DNA of 64,000 bases from Zanthoxylum bungeanum (Eukaryota > Streptophyta > Magnoliopsida > Sapindales > Rutaceae), in the NCBI GenBank assembly GCA_019454045.1, contig SKCR01006518.1, positions 496,001 to 560,000 of the forward strand, read 5' to 3'. The notes below the pieces were generated by a model. It had not been told where the DNA came from. It was given only the letters and a program-made list of their open reading frames with translations, and made no database searches. Positions 42,664-55,340 of this stretch are shown here, piece by piece. How positions within the stretch are numbered: the first letter of the stretch is position 1; each line of letters opens with the position of its first letter. Made by a program: the position numbers and the translations under genes.

Positions 42664-42702
42664 TGACGTCACAGGTTGGTGGATCTATACGCACTATATA
42701 AA
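42664..42702 (+). promoter_or_regulatory. LTR core promoter with TGACGTCA and TATA box
   Basis: A perfect TGACGTCA palindrome (42664-42671), a bZIP/CRE-type site, lies 23 bases before TATATAAA (42695-42702). In the other LTR copy the site has decayed to AACGTCAT. Confidence 0.6.
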
Positions 42703-43079
42703 TGGGTCGAAGACTCAGATTTATGGGTTCTTTTTTTTTTTGTTAGGTTCTCCTTTGGGTTAGTTAATTGATTTAGCTATCCATTTCAATATTTAACCAT
42801 TTATAAAAGCTTTAAAAAGCTTAGGGTTAGAGAGAAATAAGGCAGGTCGGTCTGACCTGAGGTGGTAATAAAAATTTTATTTCTTTGTATCCGTGGACGT
42901 AGGTTGGAGTCACTATCCACCGAACCACGTTAAATCCTTTGTTTTCTTTGTGATTTTTTATTTGTTTACTAAGTTTGCTTTGGTTCCCAACTAACTAAAC
43001 AAATTCACTGTTCGGGGGATGTCTATTCAAGCAGTAAATTCCCTGAATTACCCCTGAAACGAAAAACAGCTGTCAACAG

Positions 43080-43603
43080 ATGACATTCAATAAGAAATAG
43101 TGTTTATTCTATCCTAGAGTTAGGATAAAAGTCAAATCGGTTATTCTTCGTGTTTTTTTTTTCCTATTTATCTTCTTCTGAGACTCATCTTGAATAGAAG
43201 AATTATTGAAAATACTAATGTGAAAATCAGTATCTCAATTTGTTGCTTCAAATTCAGTCAATATGTCACTGCCTTGCACCTTACGCACAACGTTACTGTT
43301 TTTTTAGTAATGTCAACCCTTATGAGATGAGTACTGATGTTTGGACAAAAAAACAGACAAACGGGTGACAAAATTCAATACTTTGTAGCTTAACAATATT
43401 ATAAATATTTAATTAGTTTAAAGTTGACATTGTTATTTGTTTCTTCAAATTTATAACTCTTATGTATGTGGTTTTACATGGGATATAAAATTATGATCTT
43501 GAGCATTTATTTGTGGTGAAGTTAAAAAGCACTTTCATTTAAAGACGATATTTACAGTAGTGAAGTTTTAATTTCTTATGTCATTTCTTTTTTAAAAAAA
43601 AAA
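43080..43603. other. Intergenic, no gene seen
   Basis: Unique-looking AT-rich sequence. GATGA at 43080-43084 directly after the LTR would be the target duplication, but the same five bases could not be located at the other LTR. Confidence 0.4.
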
Positions 43604-44430
43604 AAAAGTGGATGCCATAAATGATTATGATAATTAATTACATGAAACTTAACTTTTCTTTCAATTTGTTTAAATTAATAATATTATTGTTATATTCAAA
43701 TACATATTTTTATGTTTTACATTATTCACATATATATACACACATATACATACATATATATATATATATATATATTCGCTAGCGTTTTGTATCCTAATTT
43801 TTTTAAAAAAAAAAAATTAATGTTTCCCATTTTTGTTTTGTATGATGTTGCGTTTCCGATTTTCGTTTCCGTTTGCGTGCAATCTAAGATTTTCATAGCA
43901 AAAGTAACTGCAATTATAAACCAAAATATGGATACTTGACTGACAAAAGATGCATGCTTTTTTTTTTTTTTTGCCTTCCCGAATAATAATATATGTACTC
44001 CATGAGTACAGAATGAATACATAATTTTAATTTAAAATCAATCAAGAGAGATTGTGTGTATTAAAAATTATTTAATTAAATGAAAAATTTAATTAAAAAT
44101 CACAATTTAACTGTAATTCTATAATAAATAAATATCTATACTGAAATAATACTCAATTCATTTTTTTTCTTCTCATTATTATTTTTTTCCATATACTTTT
44201 TAATTGAATTTCAGAACCTACGTGTTGGATATGTGAGTCCATGATTTAAAAAAAAAAAAAACAAAAAGGCAAAACAAGGCACGCAACTGCAAGAAGGGTG
44301 ATTTTTTAAAGCAGAGGCTCGTCTAATAATAGCACAAGAAAAATCACCCATTCGTAGGGACGGTGATAAACATCAGCCATAAACAATTGCATTAAAACGT
44401 TTAGTCATAACTGCAAACTCAGTGATTATC
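43604..44430 (+). pseudogene. Decayed P450 5' region, copy A
   Basis: Aligns with 44776-45245 and with the duplicated P450 promoter. Shared words include TCATAGCAAAAGTAACTG..AATTATAAACCAAAA (compare 11270), TTTCAGAACCTACGTG (compare 11350) and AAAAATCACCCATTCGTAGG near 44338, which matches the P450 codons for PKSYPFVG at about 6258. Near 44394 TTTAGTCATAACTGCAAAC matches the codons for VLVITANP at about 6390. Coding sequence between is deleted. It contains TA/CA microsatellites at 43728-43774 and several poly-A/T runs. Confidence 0.6.
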
Positions 44431-44775
44431 ACTTGGGTGATTGAAAATATAATTATGGATATTTTTCAGATATATTTGTGATCTCCATCTCAATGTCGAC
44501 TGTTTTTACTTTTCAATTATATTTATTAGATATATAATATATTTAATGAGTGTTGTCATGGTGTGATGTATTGTTAAAAAGAAAGAAAGTAATTGTTGTG
44601 TTGTTTGTATTATTTTTATTTTCATACCTTATCCTTTTCACGTCATCTATAATTTTGATTTATAAGGTTCCTTTTGCAGTTGAAATTTTGCTAGTTGCTA
44701 ATTATTTTGTTATTGAAATTGGGATTGACTTTTTAGTTATCTAACTACTCTAGTATTAAAATTAGAATAAGAGGA

Positions 44776-45245
44776 TAATTGCCATAAATGATTATGTTAA
44801 GTAATTATATTATCTATGTTCAAACTTAGTTTTTCTTTCATTTTGTTTAAATTAATAATATTATATATATATTATTTTACTTGACGTTTCATATTTTCGC
44901 TTCATGTTTATCCGTTTCCATTTTCGTCTAATCTAGATTATCATAGCAAACGTAACTACAATTATAAACCAAAATGTGAATATTTGATAGAGACAAGCCG
45001 CGTGCTTTTAATTGATTTTTACCAAGATATTAGTTTTTTTAGTTGAAATTCAGAACCTACGCGTGTGATGTGGGTCTATGATTTGGGGAAAAAAAGGGCA
45101 AACAAGCCACGCAACTGAATGGAGGGTGATTTTTTTAATTGATTTGAAAGCAGAGGCTAGTCTAATAGCGCAAGAAAAATCACCCATTCGTAGGTAGGAT
45201 TGGTGATAAACATCAGCTATAAAATATTGAAAGTTTTACTATATT
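44776..45245 (+). pseudogene. Decayed P450 5' region, copy B
   Basis: Tandem relative of copy A: GCCATAAATGATTATG (44782), TCATAGCAAACGTAACTAC (44940), TTCAGAACCTACGCGTG (45052) and AAAATCACCCATTCGTAGG (45175) occur in the same order and spacing. P450 similarity ends soon after the last block. No start codon or frame is retained. Confidence 0.55.
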
Positions 45246-45629
45246 AAATCAGTGTCTCATTTATTTTTTATTTTTTTATTAATACTTATGATAAACTAAA
45301 TCTCTTAATTATTATTGTACTGTTATATGGTGGGTAAAGCCTCATGAACTAATAATTATTCTCAATTTCATTTTACTTGTGTGACAGCTTCAGCCCACAA
45401 CCCTCTAACAATATGATATCCAATCGAGGTAATTAAAGTTGCATTGGAAAGAAAACTTAATAATCTACAACTTTTTAGCATGCATCAAAGCTGAATCGAA
45501 ATGTTTCATGGACAAAATCGAGCTTAAAATTGAAGATAATGTCATTTTGCGACATTGTGTAAGTCAATGTTGCGACATTCCAATTCACAGAGCAAAATTT
45601 ACTCAATGTCATGACATCAAGTAACTCAA
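45246..45629. other. Spacer with LTR-like words, no gene seen
   Basis: AT-rich. Repeated TTGCGACATT words (45546 and 45568) resemble gypsy U3 sequence. The last bases before 45630 are CTCAA, a possible target duplication of the next element. Confidence 0.35.
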
Positions 45630-46885
45630 TGTAACACTTCGGTCGTCCCGGTGTGACTTCGATAATTCTTTTTGGCGTAAGAGACATATTAAGCATCATA
45701 AAATCGTGTATACGTGTATTATTATTCATGAAATCATTTTTTGAAAACTCGATAAATTATTTACAGTTCCGGTACGTGATTATTTTTCTGTCATATGCTG
45801 GATTATCTTTAGTATTTTGGCCATAATTTGGGACACCGATGTCCGTTTTCGGTGATCTTTATATGGTCGGAAATATTAGACCATGATCTACAATTTTCAT
45901 GTTGATTATTTTTTCCAAATTTCGAACAAAATGAGATCAAAACGTGCATTTTCTGTCCTGTACTGTACAAATTCGGGAATTATCCATTTTTTACATGTGC
46001 TAATTAGGAAATAATATTTAATTCAAAAAAATCTAATATACATGTGTGGCCCACGTTTTTCCTTGCTTTATTTCTTATTCATCTCTCTCTTTCTCACTCA
46101 TGAAATGGAACAAAAATAGCACACACAGAGCAGCCCCATTTGCCCTTCGATCATATGCTGGATTATCTTTAGTATTTATGCAGTTGTTTGAACGTTCAAA
46201 GAAGTTGTGTATAAGGTTCCTGATCCACACCAAGTAGACTTCATGAATTCAGTTTCTAGGTCCCGAAAGGCTTCATGTTTAAAGAGTGTAAGATCAATAA
46301 GAAGTTAAAAGTTTTATGACAAACAACTGCATAAATATATACACATATTTTTATATGTGATATATTCTAAATTTATTCTTGTTTATTTGTGATATGTATG
46401 GCTGCTTACTGAGTTTTATAACTCGCACTACACAGTTTGATAGTTTTGCAGGTTGACAATCAGATCGGTCTGCCATCACGTTTTGGATGCTTAAGCTTGA
46501 GAAGAGAGATCACCCAAGTTGTAGTCACCCATTCTAGTGTCATGGGGAATGGAATTGTGTATAAGAGTCTGTACCTCTAGTTTGTGTGTTGTATCATGCA
46601 ATGCACATTGTTATTTAATATATGCAAATAAAAGTTTTGAATTGTATTTGTGATTGTGGCACAGAGCCCGTAGGAATTGAAGATGAGATTTGATTTGATA
46701 TGAGCTGGACTGGAGGTCCCTCTTTGTATGCGATGTTCATTGCAGGTCATTTTGATACTGGATTGTGTTCTAGGTTGACTAAGTTAAGGTTGTGTCATGT
46801 CCGTTTTCGATTAAGATTGAGGCTCAGGGAGATAAGTTAGTCATGTCTTATGCCGGTAATGTCCTGCCTCTGGCGGGATGTTATA
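45630..46885 (+). repeat. Chromovirus-like 5' LTR
   Basis: 1256 bp. Contains an exact 27 bp internal direct repeat (45791-45817 and 46151-46177) that is not an LTR boundary. Its first 200 bases align with 47590-47790. Confidence 0.7.
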
Positions 46886-47589
46886 GAAGTGATATCAGAG
46901 CAAAAGGTTTAGATGTCGGTGATAGCAGCTACAGGGTTTTTGATTATCTAAGTAAGTTTTCTATTATGAATTGACCACATAGGTTTTTTTTAATCTGCTT
47001 TGACCTTTCTGGTATATGATACGATGTGTTACGATTTAGATTTCATATGAGTAAGATGTATTTGATGTGTATGATCTTATATGATACGAAATAACATGGA
47101 TTTGATATGAATGGAATGGATTCTATGTGAATTGACGTCATGTGAACTGATGCGATTTGGTTTTTGTATGGGTTGAATAATTTCATGTGATTTGAAGTAA
47201 TTTGAATATATATATATACTGATTTGGTATGGTTTCATCCGATTATTATCCGGGTATGCCTGAAAAATCTCGCATGTATGAGATCTTCTAGGACTATATT
47301 TTAGTGCGATTGAAATCTTTCCGATGAGCAAGTTCTAATTTGATTTTGATGATTTATTAATTTGATTTAATATGAATTGTTTGATCTGATTCGTTACATT
47401 TTGATTTGAATTCGATATGATGTGATAAGGTCTGTTCCGACATGAAATACATGATTTTTTTTAACGATATATAGAGTAAGATAACTTTTGGATAATGATA
47501 TGATAGTTTCCATATGTGTATTTAGATTCGATCAATCAGATATATGGACAGGGAAATTTCGTAGACAAAATTTTATAATGAGGGGAGAA

Positions 47590-47866
47590 TGTAACACCTC
47601 GGTCGCCCCAGCGTGACGTCGATGATTCTTTTTGGCGTAAGAGACATATTCAGTATAATAAAATCATGTATACATTATTATTCATGAAATCATTTTTCGA
47701 AAACTTGACAAATTATTTACAGTTCTGGTACACAATTATTTTTCTGTCACTTACCGGATAGCCTTTAATAATTTGGCCATAACTTCGGCTACAAATGTCT
47801 ATTTTTTGTGATTTTTATAAGGTCGATAAAAATCACAAAAAATAGACATTTGTAGCCGAAGTTATG
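47590..47866 (+). repeat. Chromovirus-like 3' LTR, truncated at a hairpin
   Basis: Starts TGTAACACCTCGGTCG, like the 5' LTR, and ends in the 41 bp palindrome, after which similarity to the 5' LTR is lost. Confidence 0.7.
47778..47866. repeat. Perfect inverted repeat, 41 bp arms, 7-base loop
   Basis: Arms 47778-47818 and 47826-47866 are exact reverse complements; the loop is AAGGTCG. The left arm is genuine LTR sequence (compare 45823), so the right arm is a fold-back copy of it. Confidence 0.92.
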
Positions 47867-48304
47867 TAGTTTTAAATTTTTCAATTTGAATTTGGGTATG
47901 CTATGGCCGAATATGAAGGATAATGGAATGCTTGATTTTATGGTTTGGTTGTGTGAATGTTGATGCCTTTGGTGATTTTAAAGTATGAAATGAGCCCTAG
48001 TGTGTTCATAATCCAAAGCTTGTAAATGAGTGTTCTATTGTTGAAATCATGCATGATGGAAGTAATAGATAATTTTTTTAGGTTAATTGGGTGTGTAATT
48101 ATGTTTATGAGCATTCTATAAGGATGATTATGCTTGTCTTTGCTTGAAAATCTCAGGGGGGAAATTTGTGTCACTTTGCTGAATGGATGAATAAAATGAG
48201 CATAAGTATTTTGTGTTTTGGTAAACTTGTTAACATGAGTTATGATGTTTAATTAAAATGGTGATGAGTTGTATGTGTGTGTGTGACGGTTGAATGAGTG
48301 TATG
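47867..48304. other. Spacer, no gene seen
   Basis: Unassigned sequence between the truncated LTR and the next element; GT-rich near 48270. GTATG at 48300-48304 would be the target duplication of the following element. Confidence 0.35.
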
Positions 48305-49231
48305 TGTAACATCCCCGATCTAGGAGATGATACCGGCAGGGAATAGGCCGTACCATTCCCCTGAGCCTCTGATTTCTGACATCTGCTATTCTTATTTAAC
48401 ATATAAACTCATGCATGAGACCATTGCCGAACTCATCAATCATGAATGCATAACACTTTTAATACTAAATACTCTGTTTTAATATATATTGCAACTCTAA
48501 CAATGATTACTAAAATGTAATATATAAGAAATCTTTACTATACAAGATATATGTTGCATGTCATTTCCTGACTTTAACTGAACTGGACTTTGTTTCTAAG
48601 TTGACCTGGTGGACTCCATACCCTAGTGACTGTCATCAGTATCCGTCTTCTCGAGGTCGTCCTCTATGAACCTGCAAAACAAAACATGGTTTAAAACCTT
48701 TTTCTTCTTTTTCTTTTTCTTCTTCTTCTTATTCTTCTGTTCTCCTCCTCATCCTCCTCCTTCTTATCTCTTTCACGTTTCTCTCTCTTTCTTCACAAAT
48801 TTCATTTTTTTTGAGATGTGGGAATAATATCCTCCTTTTTATACTAGGGTCCCTTTGTAATTTCCATTCTTCAAATAATTATGGTAGAAACTTGAAGAAA
48901 TATCTAGTTAGGTTTGAGTTACTATTCATCTAAATTTTTTTCTACATTTTTAAACTATTAGAAAGTTGAATATCTCGATCTTAGCTTTCCTACGATATAA
49001 AATTAATAAATATCGGAGTTCATATGAGAAAGTTATGCCCCAAATACCACAGGGCTGTCCGGAATGGAACATCATAGAATTTCGTATCACAGTTTCGAAG
49101 AATTTACCGGTTTTCCCCAAAGTCGTTCCATGAGTGTATTTGTGTCCCCACATAATTTATATTATGTTACCTTCGTCCCGTAATACCACGGTACTATAAT
49201 GTAATAGTAGTAGAGATTACCGGTCGTTATA
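48305..49231 (-). repeat. LARD-like element 3' LTR
   Basis: 927 bp, TGTAACATCC..GTTATA as read on the plus strand. The first 380 bases align closely with 63115-63505. Confidence 0.8.
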
Positions 49232-50057
49232 AATTCTTCCCCTCTTAAATAGGATTCATCCTCGAATCCTCTTTAAACTTAGGATATTACCCTAGGTCAT
49301 AGAGTTCACGGGTTCTTTCTAATCGATCAGCTTAAACTGACTTTATACTCGTAACCATCTTTATCTCCATCCGTTAGGATTCCTACTTTACTGTAAACTA
49401 ACTCACGTTAACGGGTTCACTATAACTTGGTGACTAAGGTCTCTGTTAAACTGATCAGTCATCTTTTTTCTTATAAATACACCTTAGCCTTTCTCTTATC
49501 TTAACTTTTGTTTCATATCTTATGTTTCTTAAATTCTTGATCGAGAGGGGACTCATCGTCTTGTTTCCATAAAATTCTTGTTGATTACTTTACACTACGG
49601 CCATGCTACAGCTCTTATGGTGCATCATAGAAGCCTCATTCCTAGATCTTTCATTATATTCTACTTACTCCAGCTCATTACCTGCATGAGCTATCAGTTC
49701 TTAATGATACTACGTTCGTGGTTTACATCTACACCTTATAGTTCTTGATTGTTTAGTCTTCTAATATTTATCTATAAGAAGATATATCTAAGAGTCTTCT
49801 TGTTGAGAATTCATCGGCCTCTTACTTGTTTTGTATAACTAATGGGCTAGGCTTTCCAACCTTTACTTAACAGTCTATCATCTCTGAAGGTACTGTGTGT
49901 CATGAAATTGGGTTCTTTTACTTTGGATTTGAATCTGTAAGGTATACATATATATCAGGCTACTTATTAGTTGCTTTTGCTTATCAGTTCCTATAAATTT
50001 TCTTGCTTCTGCTTATCTGTATACGTTAGGACCTTGTAGTGCAGGGTCAGATTCTTT

Positions 50058-52012
50058 TGTTGGGTTTCTATTAGGTCCCAAGGATCAAATCAATCAATGA
50101 AACTTATGTGCGAATACTCAAAGAAGTTGCAGAATACTTACAATGATCGGTTGAGCGATGCGAGGAACAAAAACTTCAAGCTTTTCCCTCCTAGGGCTCA
50201 CGGCAGTGGGCATTTTTGGTCCTCCAAATTTTCGGCCATGGTGATCCATGAAGCTCCAAGCTTTGTGATGTATATTCCATGCCCACGGGTGGGTTTCCCT
50301 ATCACCTTCGCAAGACTCTTAAAGTGTGCTAGCACTCCAGAAATTTTGCCGCAAAACTTCCTATACTTCTCCTTCAACTCACGGTAAAACCAAAAAAAGA
50401 AGAAGAAGAAAATGCCCATTGGGCGTGAGAGAGAAGAGAAGAGAGATGAGAGAAATGTGTTGGTTAATTTGTTTCAAAAACAAAAGTCAAAAGATATACC
50501 AAACTTGAATTTGGTAATTAGCATTAAGCCATCCACAACCACCATCAATCACAATGACAAGTTGTCACATCACTCAAAGTGACTAGACTCACATCAATCG
50601 ATTGACTAGTGATTTGACGCTTGATGTGATTTGTGGCTGCACTTTAATTCGAAATGCGAGTGCGTCGGTAAACACTCCCGGCTCGGGTTCGCTAATTCCA
50701 AATTAACGAATTTTCCGTTGCGACGTAATTAAATAATTATGTCTAGCGAAATTACTATTCACGTCGCTAACGAATTAATTCTAAATTAACTCGTTCGCCC
50801 GAATTAAATTCTAAATTTAATTCCGCGTCGAAATCTAATTTCATATAATATATCGAATATATTATTTATATCGATTAATTCCAAATTAATCGTTTTCTCT
50901 CTTTAATAAATATTTTATCCCAGAAAAATATCTCCGTAATTAATCCCAGATTAATTTTCTCTCTCTTCTAATTAATCTCCCAGATTAATAAAGTGCGAGT
51001 CATACGTCATCAGTGAATCTTCGGGAAGCGACCCATGAGATCCCCGGATATGTTGGCAGTAAATCCGGTCGTCGGACTATCCGAACACGTACGTACCTAG
51101 TACATGGTTGGCTTCTAGCAAAGCATCATGCCTACCCAATTCTCCCAGAAATATTCTTACTGGAATATGTGATCTATATCAGGCGTAGTATACTTAGTAT
51201 TGCGTATTACGATCCAGTATCGGATGTCACGTGCAAGGCCTGAGGCTGGAAATGTGTCTGCCCCGTACGAAGCACATATCAGATCTCTGGTAACTAGTCT
51301 CTATAATCGTATAATCATGACCTAGTCATATTATCCCGATGACTGCAGTACATAAGAGAACAAGTTCCGTATCCTACGTGATCATCATCTCCACTATGAC
51401 TGGAGTGATACTTCCATCTCGACATCACACCCAATACACTACTATTCTCAATATACCCAGAAGAGGCGTACACAGAACCTGTTATAGCCCTGGACGACCA
51501 AAACCAAAGTACATTGATTGTCGCAAGTATTAGCGGTGCAAGTCTCAGGTTAAGACCAAATACACCTACCCTGATTCAGACTTCCATAGACACATAGTCA
51601 TACTACCAATGGAATTCCGAGGGGTCTATCCAGAGCGAAGCTGTTTTCTGTACCATCGGTAAAACACAATCTCCTACTACACTTGCATGAGTATCCTATA
51701 CCCAAATATATGAGAACTATGCCGTTATGCTCCCACAAAGCGCACAAGTGTAATACTAGTATATTCCGCATTATCGATGTACAATCTCGATAATACTACG
51801 ACTAGGGATATTTAATGATTAACCTTTATGGATTGATACTGTCTCATATCATCTCAATCCGGAACTAATCATATGGACCTTCTATCATTTATACATCTTG
51901 GTAATCTAATTACAAATGATAGAAGAGCAATTTCCTTTGTCACATAGTTAATTTATACAACAACACCATGATCTGTACAAATAGTGATGCTATGGGCCAT
52001 AACTGTCCAACA
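50058..52012 (-). repeat. Copia 2 3' LTR
   Basis: 1955 bp. It lacks about 25 bp near 51108 that is present in the partner LTR and in copia 1. Otherwise it differs by scattered changes. Confidence 0.9.
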
Positions 52013-52027
52013 ATCTCCCACTTGGCC
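52013..52027 (-). other. Copia 2 polypurine tract
   Basis: Same sequence as in copia 1: minus-strand GGCCAAGTGGGAGAT directly before the 3' LTR. Confidence 0.8.
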
Positions 52028-55000
52028 TATAGTCAATCACTCAAGTGTCATACACCCGAACTATGTACGGTTCGCTCAAACTTCTGCTGAGAAAATGCTT
52101 TCGTTAGCGGATTTGCATGATTATCATCTGATGCGATTTATACGATCATCACATCGCCACGATGTATGATCCGAACGAATCAGATGAATAGTCGAAGTAT
52201 TTATCTGGATCGTTGATGAGACCATTAATTCTTTAGCCTGTGCTGTAGCCTAGCTCAGCTGCTAACAGTACTATATCTAATCTAATTAGATTATTATCAA
52301 TCCAGAAGGCTTCTTATTACTGCCTCAGCCGCATCAATAATCCACTTTTGTTGTTTATTCGGTAACAGTATCTTGCTTGGAAGATTTCCAGCTCACTGTT
52401 CCGTTATTCAAACTTTATAGTACCGTTATTATGACTTATAGTCGCTTTTATTGGTTAGGAAACTTGCAACAGTGATCCCAGTCACTTCAAGTTCTCATTC
52501 TCCATAGCTTAAGACAGCATCCTTAGTTCATCTAAGATACTTAAGGATGTTCTTAACATCAATCCAGTGATTATCACTTGGATTGGCCTGATTGTGACTC
52601 CATATGCTCAAAGCGTATGAGACACCAGGTCGCGTACATTTTTCAATGTACGATTTCTCAGAGATTATTAATAACTTTAAATCTATCCCAGTATATTTTT
52701 ATTCCTAGAATAAAGGTTGTTTCTCCCAAGAATTCTACGGAGAATTTTTCATGAAAGCCAAGCTTTCACCGATTATATTATGGGAATATCATTTCCAAGA
52801 AATGATATGTCATTTTTACTTAGGACATCATTGTCAGTGCGCTCCCACTAACCTTCTTATATACACAAGAATCATTTTCGTTTTGAATTAAATCATATAC
52901 TATTATGATTACATCAAAACGATAATTCCAAGAATGATATGCTTGCTTCAATCAATCCATGGATCGAATAATCTGCAAACCTTGTTTGCTAGTTTTGGTA
53001 CGACAAAACCGTCAGGATGTTATAAACATCCTCCAAAAGGTTTCCGTTAAGGAAATTGGTTTTGGCATTCAGCTGACATATTTCATAAATGAAACATGCA
53101 GTATCAGCAAGCATTATCCAAATGGCTTTACCGTGGCAACAAGTAAAATGTTTCGTCGTAATCGACACAATGTTGATAACGATACATTTATGCTACAAGC
53201 CTAGCTTTGTACGTTGGTATGTTGCCTTCCATGTATGTCTTCCTTGAAGACTTATATAGTACCAATAGGCACAATGCCTTCCGGTACATCAACTAGTATC
53301 CAAACTTAGTTGGTATATATGGAATCCATTTCGGATTTCATGGCACTTTGCCATAATAGGGAGTCGATACCTTGTATCACTTCCTCATACGTAGTCAGTT
53401 CGTTTTCCTCAATAAGATTGACATCTTTATGAGGTAAGATCAGAAACCCATACCCCAGGTTGTTTTCTGACTCTCTCTGACTTACGTGGTTCTTGTGTAT
53501 TCGAAGATTATTGGTATAGTTTCATCCCTGATGAACTATTTGTGTTCCATTAAGGAATCGGTGCCTGGAATAGTATTACTCCGATTTTCATCGAGTTTTA
53601 CTTTCCTCCCACTTACCACTGCATATAGGTGTTCCTCTTAGGAAAACAGCATGGTGAGCAACAATTTCATTGTTCTCTTGTGAGTTGTATAAGTACTATA
53701 CTTTGGTTTCCCTATGATAACCACAACTTAGGCACTTATCCGATTTGGGTTCTAGTTTGGTATCATCCAAACATATGCCTAGCATTCCCAAATCTTCAGG
53801 AATGAGAAAACCCGGTTTCTTTCCTGCTCATATCTAATATGAAGTCTGTCTAACAGATTTTTATGGAACCTTATTCAAAATAAGTTTTGCACTGTTTAAT
53901 GCTTATCCGTTGAAGGAAATGGTAGCTCAGAGCGACTCATGATTAACCTTATCATGTCCAACAAAATTCGGTTTCTCCGTTCGGACACACCGTCAAATTG
54001 ACGTGTTCCGGGAGGAGTCCTCATTGAAAGAATACTATACTCTTTCAAGTATTTGAGAAACTTATTGCTTAAGTATTTTCCATCATGGTCTAAGAGTGAC
54101 AGTGTAATACTTTTGCCGATCTGTTTGTCTACTTCGTGTTGAAACTCTTTAAATTAATCAAAAGTTTCTGATCCGTGTTTCAAAAGAAACACATAACCAT
54201 AACGCGATGCCACATCCGTAAAGGTCACGAAACATTCATATCCACCTCTAGCCTAGCTAGATATGGGCCCACTTACGTCACTATGAATGAGGGCTAACAG
54301 ATCGGTGGCATTTGTACTTTTACCAAGTAAAGGTGTTTTAGGCACTTTGCCCAATAAACTAGATTCATAGACATTATTTGAATAGAATCAAATTTATCCT
54401 AGTACCCACTCTTCAAAAGTGTGGATATACGAGTCTTGTTTAATTGTGTCCCAGACAACAATGCCACATTTAAGTTTCAACTGATTAACTCAGTTTTAGC
54501 TATTTGTTTGTCGTGTTATATGCTTGAGATTTATTTATATTCAAAATATAAATACTGTTATTCACATCTAATGTGTTTATCTCAATATCATCTTTATAAA
54601 ATAAAACACTTTAGTGTTCTAGAATATAAAGGTATACCCGCAACAGGTTAAACCCTGATATAGAGACAATGTTTCTAGTCAAACTAGTTACATTTTAACA
54701 GTTTCCTAATTTAAGTACACACCCAAATGGTAGTTCCTAAACTTAGGTATCTACGGTTAAAACAGCGACTGTCGTCCCATTTTCGATTCGTAGATTAATC
54801 TCAACTGAAGTCAGTATCCTGCTTTTCAGCATATTATGCACACCAGTACATTTTTATGTACCACATCCAGTATCTAAAATCTAATTTTAATACTAGTTGC
54901 GAACATCTTTATGACAAACATATTTGAAGTCGGAGCCTTGCACCGTCTTCAATTCCTTCATGTCTGCCTTGTCCATACGGCAGTCACGCTTCCGTGATTC

Positions 55001-55340
55001 CGTTTGCCACAATTTAGGCAGACATCTTGGGATATGTCATTTGTCTTCCCAGAAGATTATAATGATTTTGCCTTTGCCCCTTTTCACACCCAGAAGCCTT
55101 TGGCCAAGCCTTGGCCTTCCGGAATGTCGAAGTAAGATGCGCCTTACGCTTCTCGCCTTATTGCAAACTTTGGCTTTGTCTCATTGAGTATAGCCATTAA
55201 CTCTTCAAGAGTTTTCTATTGCAATTAGTACTTCTAAGATCTGAGAATAGATATATGAAGATCCTTCAATTTCAATATCATACTATAGAGATCTAATTAT
55301 TAGTTCTGATAAGAAATTAAGGAGTCTATTTGGCAAGCTT
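52028..55340 (-). pseudogene. Copia 2 gag-pol, heavily degraded
   Basis: Base-level alignment with the copia 1 interior can be followed through RNase H (52030-52640), reverse transcriptase (about 52830-53400), the integrase link and core (53600-54460), protease (54540-54900) and the gag zinc-knuckle region near 54950-55030. No frame longer than about 80 codons survives on the coding strand, and small indels occur every few tens of bases. It cannot make functional proteins. Confidence 0.82.

Larger units (their letters stand above)
41779..43079 (+). repeat. Tat-like gypsy LTR, second copy (possible 3' LTR)
   Basis: 1301 bp, TGTTGATGAT..GCTGTCAACA, with matching inverted ends TGTTGA/TCAACA. 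It is preceded by purine-rich GAATTAAGGGATAAA, a plausible polypurine tract. It aligns with 23910-25224 throughout, with many substitutions, so the pair is old. A TATA box lies at 42695-42702 and AATAAA at 42867-42872. Confidence 0.8.
45630..47866 (+). mobile_element. Small chromovirus-like LTR element lacking genes
   Basis: LTR 45630-46885 (TGTAACAC..GATGTTATA), primer site TGATATCAGAGC at 46890-46901, an internal region of only about 0.7 kb, polypurine tract ATGAGGGGAGAA at 47578-47589 and a second LTR starting at 47590 that is cut short near 47866. The ends and primer type fit Tekay/Del-type gypsy elements. The internal region holds degenerate GATTTGATATGA words and no gag or pol, so it is non-autonomous. 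Confidence 0.75.
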
